A DNA stretch of 64,000 bases from Pedobacter glucosidilyticus (GTDB lineage: Bacteria > Bacteroidota > Bacteroidia > Sphingobacteriales > Sphingobacteriaceae). Location: positions 223,404-287,403 of the forward strand of contig NZ_DLHN01000017.1 of the NCBI RefSeq assembly GCF_002483235.1, given 5' to 3'. Under the pieces are notes generated by a model, which saw nothing but the letters and a program-made list of their open reading frames with translations, did not search any database and had not been told where the DNA came from. This document shows positions 61,757 through 64,000 of this stretch, piece after piece (within the stretch, counting starts at the first letter, position 1; each line of letters begins with the position of its first letter). The translations under genes were made by a program, and so were the position numbers.

Positions 61757-61879
61757 TCATTAAGACTTTTAGAATATCATTCAGTATTCTATATGCCAAA
61801 AGCTGAAGCCTTTTCTGGAGATATCAAAAAGTATTTTACTTTGTTTAAAATAATGAATACAATTTTATGAAGCCTCTTT

Positions 61880-62962
61880 TTAAAATTTATATACTACCGT
61901 ATTAATATTCATACCTGCACCTACTGAAGTAAATAATACAACATCGTTTTTCTTAATCTCATGTCCTTCATATTTAGTTTTTAATATCAAATCTAACAAT
62001 GTTGGAACTGTAGCTACAGATGAATTACCCAATTTAGCAATAGACATAGGCATTATATCTATTGGTGCATCATCAATATCATATAGCTTAAAAAATCTTT
62101 TCAAAATAGCCTCATCCATTTTTCCGTTAGCTTGGTGTACTAGTACTTTCTTTACATCGTCTGGATTTAAATTGGCTTTTTCTAAAGCTGCTTTCATTAC
62201 TAACGGTACATTTTTCAAAGCGTACTCATAAACCTTACGCCCATCCATTTTTAAGAAAATATCAGTGTAAGCGGCATAATCTTCTTTGCTGCTACCTTCC
62301 ATTCTTAAAAACCAAGCTTCATTTTGGGTATGCGTTTGCGTTTTGTGCGATAGTATACCCACATTTTCATCGGTTTCTAATGCACTCAATATCACTGCTC
62401 CGGCACCATCAGCATAAATCATACTATCTCTATCATGCGGATCAGTAATTCTTGACAAGGTTTCTGAACCTATAATCAAAACATTTTTAGCATCGCCAGC
62501 TTTAATATAATAGTTGGCTTGTATTAAGCCTTGCACCCATCCTGGGCAACCAAAAGGTAAATCATAAGCTACGCAATCTGGATTTTGAATTGCTAACTTA
62601 TGTTTAATACGACTTGCCAAAGTAGGCACCATATCAGAACGGTTTGTACCGTGGGTAATATCTCCAAAATTATGTGCTACAATGATATAATCTAAAGATT
62701 CAGGATCTATCAAAGAAGATTGTAAGGCATCTTGGGCGGCTAAAAACCCTAGTTCAGAAGCTGTTTGCTTAGGTGCTGCATATCTTCTCTCTTCTATATC
62801 AGTTATGGAAACAAATTTCTTTATGATATCTGCATTACTGCGATTGATGCGTTGCCCATCTCGCTCAAAGAATTCGTGGTTAATAAAATCTTCATTCTTA
62901 ACTATAACACCAGGGATATAACTTCCGGTTGCAGTAATAACAGCTTTAATTGATTTGGTCAT
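61880..62962 (-). CDS. 3-oxoacyl-ACP synthase III family protein
   Basis: 360 residues, slightly longer than FabH (about 320). The catalytic triad is complete: Cys in DLPFGCPGWVQGLIQ, His in KVLVHQANGKMDEA, Asn in KLGNSSVATVPTLLD. The N-terminus has ATGSYIPGVIVKNEDF and the typical GIEER-like segment ITDIEERRYAAP. The gene is separate from any fab cluster, so it may act in a specialised lipid or secondary pathway rather than primary fatty acid initiation. Confidence 0.92.
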   Translation of the reverse strand: MTKSIKAVITATGSYIPGVIVKNEDFINHEFFERDGQRINRSNADIIKKFVSITDIEERRYAAPKQTASELGFLAAQDALQSSLIDPESLDYIIVAHNFGDITHGTNRSDMVPTLASRIKHKLAIQNPDCVAYDLPFGCPGWVQGLIQANYYIKAGDAKNVLIIGSETLSRITDPHDRDSMIYADGAGAVILSALETDENVGILSHKTQTHTQNEAWFLRMEGSSKEDYAAYTDIFLKMDGRKVYEYALKNVPLVMKAALEKANLNPDDVKKVLVHQANGKMDEAILKRFFKLYDIDDAPIDIMPMSIAKLGNSSVATVPTLLDLILKTKYEGHEIKKNDVVLFTSVGAGMNINTVVYKF

Positions 62963-63023
62963 GCGTTAGATTTGTACTATATACCAAATTAGTATAAAGT
63001 ATTGGGATTAGGAAATATTTATT

Positions 63024-64000
63024 TTAAAACAAGCTTGTTTGCCTATTAAAATCATTTCTAAAAAGATCTAATCTTTGGATTTTCATTGATCTTCCTTTTA
63101 GATATTTCTTAACAGCTAAATTAAAAAGCTGATGTATAGCCTGCGCCTCTATCCCATCTCCAGAAATACGTTTTCCCCATCTAGAATCATTTAACTTACC
63201 ATCATGGCAAGCTTGTATTTGGTGCAATACTTTTTGGGCAGCATCTGGAAAAGCTTTTGCTATCCAATCTGTAAAAATATGAGCTATAGCACCATTTAAA
63301 CGTACAATGGTAAAAGCAGCAGCTTGCGCCCCGTTAGATGCAGCTACTTTAACAATATCCGTAATTTCATGACTATTTAAACTTGGTATAATGGGGGCAA
63401 TCATTACTCTTACAGGTATATCATGCTTTGCTAAAGTTTCTACAACTTTTAATCTGCCTTTGCCTGTTACAGTTCTAGGTTCTAATTTTAACCGCAAATC
63501 TTCATTTAATGAAGTAATAGAGATATTTACATGTAATAAGTCATGCTTGTTTAATTCTTGTAATAAATCTAAATCTCTAAGGATAAGATTATTTTTAGTG
63601 ATAATGCTAACCGGATGTTTATATTTTAGTAATACTTCTAACAACGACCGTGTTATCTTAAATTTTCTTTCTGCAGGCTGGTAGCAATCGGTATTTCCTG
63701 ATAGTAAAATAACTTTAGGTTGGTAGTTAGGCTTGTTTAATTGTTGTTCTAAAAGTTGTGCAGCATTAGGTTTTATGATGATTTTACTTTCAAAATCTAA
63801 CCCTGCATCAAAGCCCCAGTATTCATGCGAGTTTCTGGCATAGCAATAAATACAACCATGCTCGCAACCATGGTATGGATTAACTGATGCTACAAAAGAT
63901 AAATCCGGGCTATTGCTTTCGCTGATGATTTTCTTTGGGTATTCTTTGATGAATTCGGTTTTGATTTCATCAATAAAAGGTTCATCTAACCCTTCAATAT
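63024..64000 (-). CDS. PA0069-type radical SAM protein, 5' end outside the window
   Basis: The frame is open from 64000 down to the stop at 63024, about 325 residues; the start codon lies beyond the window edge. The radical SAM cluster motif CEHGCIYC (Cys-x3-Cys-x2-Cys) lies at about 63850-63880, in NPYHGCEHGCIYCYARNSHE. This is followed by SGNTDCYQPAERKFKITR and NISITSLNEDLRLKLEPR, the pattern of the PA0069/SplB-like group. The C-terminus has RWGKRISGDGIEAQ. Substrate not known; DNA or nucleic-acid roles are suspected for the group. Confidence 0.9.
   Translation of the reverse strand, partial: IEGLDEPFIDEIKTEFIKEYPKKIISESNSPDLSFVASVNPYHGCEHGCIYCYARNSHEYWGFDAGLDFESKIIIKPNAAQLLEQQLNKPNYQPKVILLSGNTDCYQPAERKFKITRSLLEVLLKYKHPVSIITKNNLILRDLDLLQELNKHDLLHVNISITSLNEDLRLKLEPRTVTGKGRLKVVETLAKHDIPVRVMIAPIIPSLNSHEITDIVKVAASNGAQAAAFTIVRLNGAIAHIFTDWIAKAFPDAAQKVLHQIQACHDGKLNDSRWGKRISGDGIEAQAIHQLFNLAVKKYLKGRSMKIQRLDLFRNDFNRQTSLF

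Noticed and set aside
61793..61870. 25-codon plus-strand frame between convergent genes
   Set aside because: No recognisable sequence, promoter or ribosome-binding features; composition is like the surrounding non-coding DNA.

Overview
The window looks like chromosome of a low-GC Bacteroidota bacterium, most likely family Sphingobacteriaceae (Pedobacter-like). The grounds are a SusC/SusD pair, several promoters of the Bacteroidota type (TTG, about 19-20 bp, TAnnTTTG), few Shine-Dalgarno sequences, and many lineage-typical proteins (DUF3570/DUF4266, DUF4199, DUF2752 and TM2 proteins, a C4 zinc-ribbon coiled coil, an OmpA-type barrel with a thrombospondin-3 linker). I saw no rRNA, tRNA, CRISPR array, insertion sequence or prophage. 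The genus is an inference from protein style only.

Layout. 1-1780: the cut end of a split HipA-type toxin kinase module, then two decayed copies of the 3' end of an LD-carboxypeptidase gene and a strong hairpin. 1783-6185: susD and susC (minus). 6470-8470: exonuclease III, a cyclophilin and a small unknown gene (minus). 8598-11851: a plus-strand operon of a His/Cys-rich small membrane protein, a TonB-dependent receptor and a lipoprotein, with a recognisable promoter overlapped by a palindrome. 12227-16710: hisS, a secreted unknown protein, a low-molecular-weight phosphatase that has lost its nucleophilic cysteine, a lipoprotein and fumC (minus). 16870-19175: serine hydrolase, YbaB/EbfC and a UPF0173 hydrolase (plus). 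19297-25730: glgC-glgA, polA, and tag with an overlapping antitoxin-like gene (minus). 25835-27161: an overlapping HNH nuclease / EEP nuclease pair, probably accessory. 27216-28626: AhpD-like protein, alkyltransferase-like protein and trmB (minus). 28732-29661: fcl. 29714-32707: zinc ribbon, Nif3-like and three small membrane proteins (minus). 32815-37416: mfd and an AAA ATPase separated by 32-bp tandem repeats. 37402-40747: a redox module (Rieske, thioredoxin, ApbE, DUF4266 lipoprotein, DUF3570 barrel; minus). 40892-43513: gltX and a dipeptide epimerase. 43567-52125: lipoprotein, TerC, C-terminal processing protease, double TonB_C protein, beta-CASP nuclease, pdhB, B12-binding protein and enoyl-CoA hydratase. 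52267-58396: a four-gene two-component cluster ending in a histidine kinase without its phosphoacceptor histidine. 58464-61756: truncated-type OmpA protein, AI-2E family transporter and a YtxH/holin-like envelope-stress trio. 61880-64000: a KAS III-like synthase and the 3' part of a radical SAM gene.

How genes work together. glgA and glgC overlap by 14 bp and encode consecutive steps of glycogen synthesis. trmB and the alkyltransferase-like gene abut. The Rieske-thioredoxin-ApbE-DUF4266-DUF3570 run is the most system-like unit with no settled function. It pairs a flavin-attaching enzyme with a tiny lipoprotein carrying a sequence that resembles the flavinylation motif and a Gly-Cys-Gly-Cys tail. 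The signalling cluster combines an NtrC-type activator, an eight-helix PAS kinase, a single-domain receiver and a receiver-PAS-kinase fusion in near-continuous translation. Three proteins have substitutions in key catalytic motifs (phosphatase Cys7 to Tyr, kinase His to Asn at 275, HipA-type kinase His to Tyr at 211), each explicable by one base change. Family assignments come from reading motifs, not from database searches.
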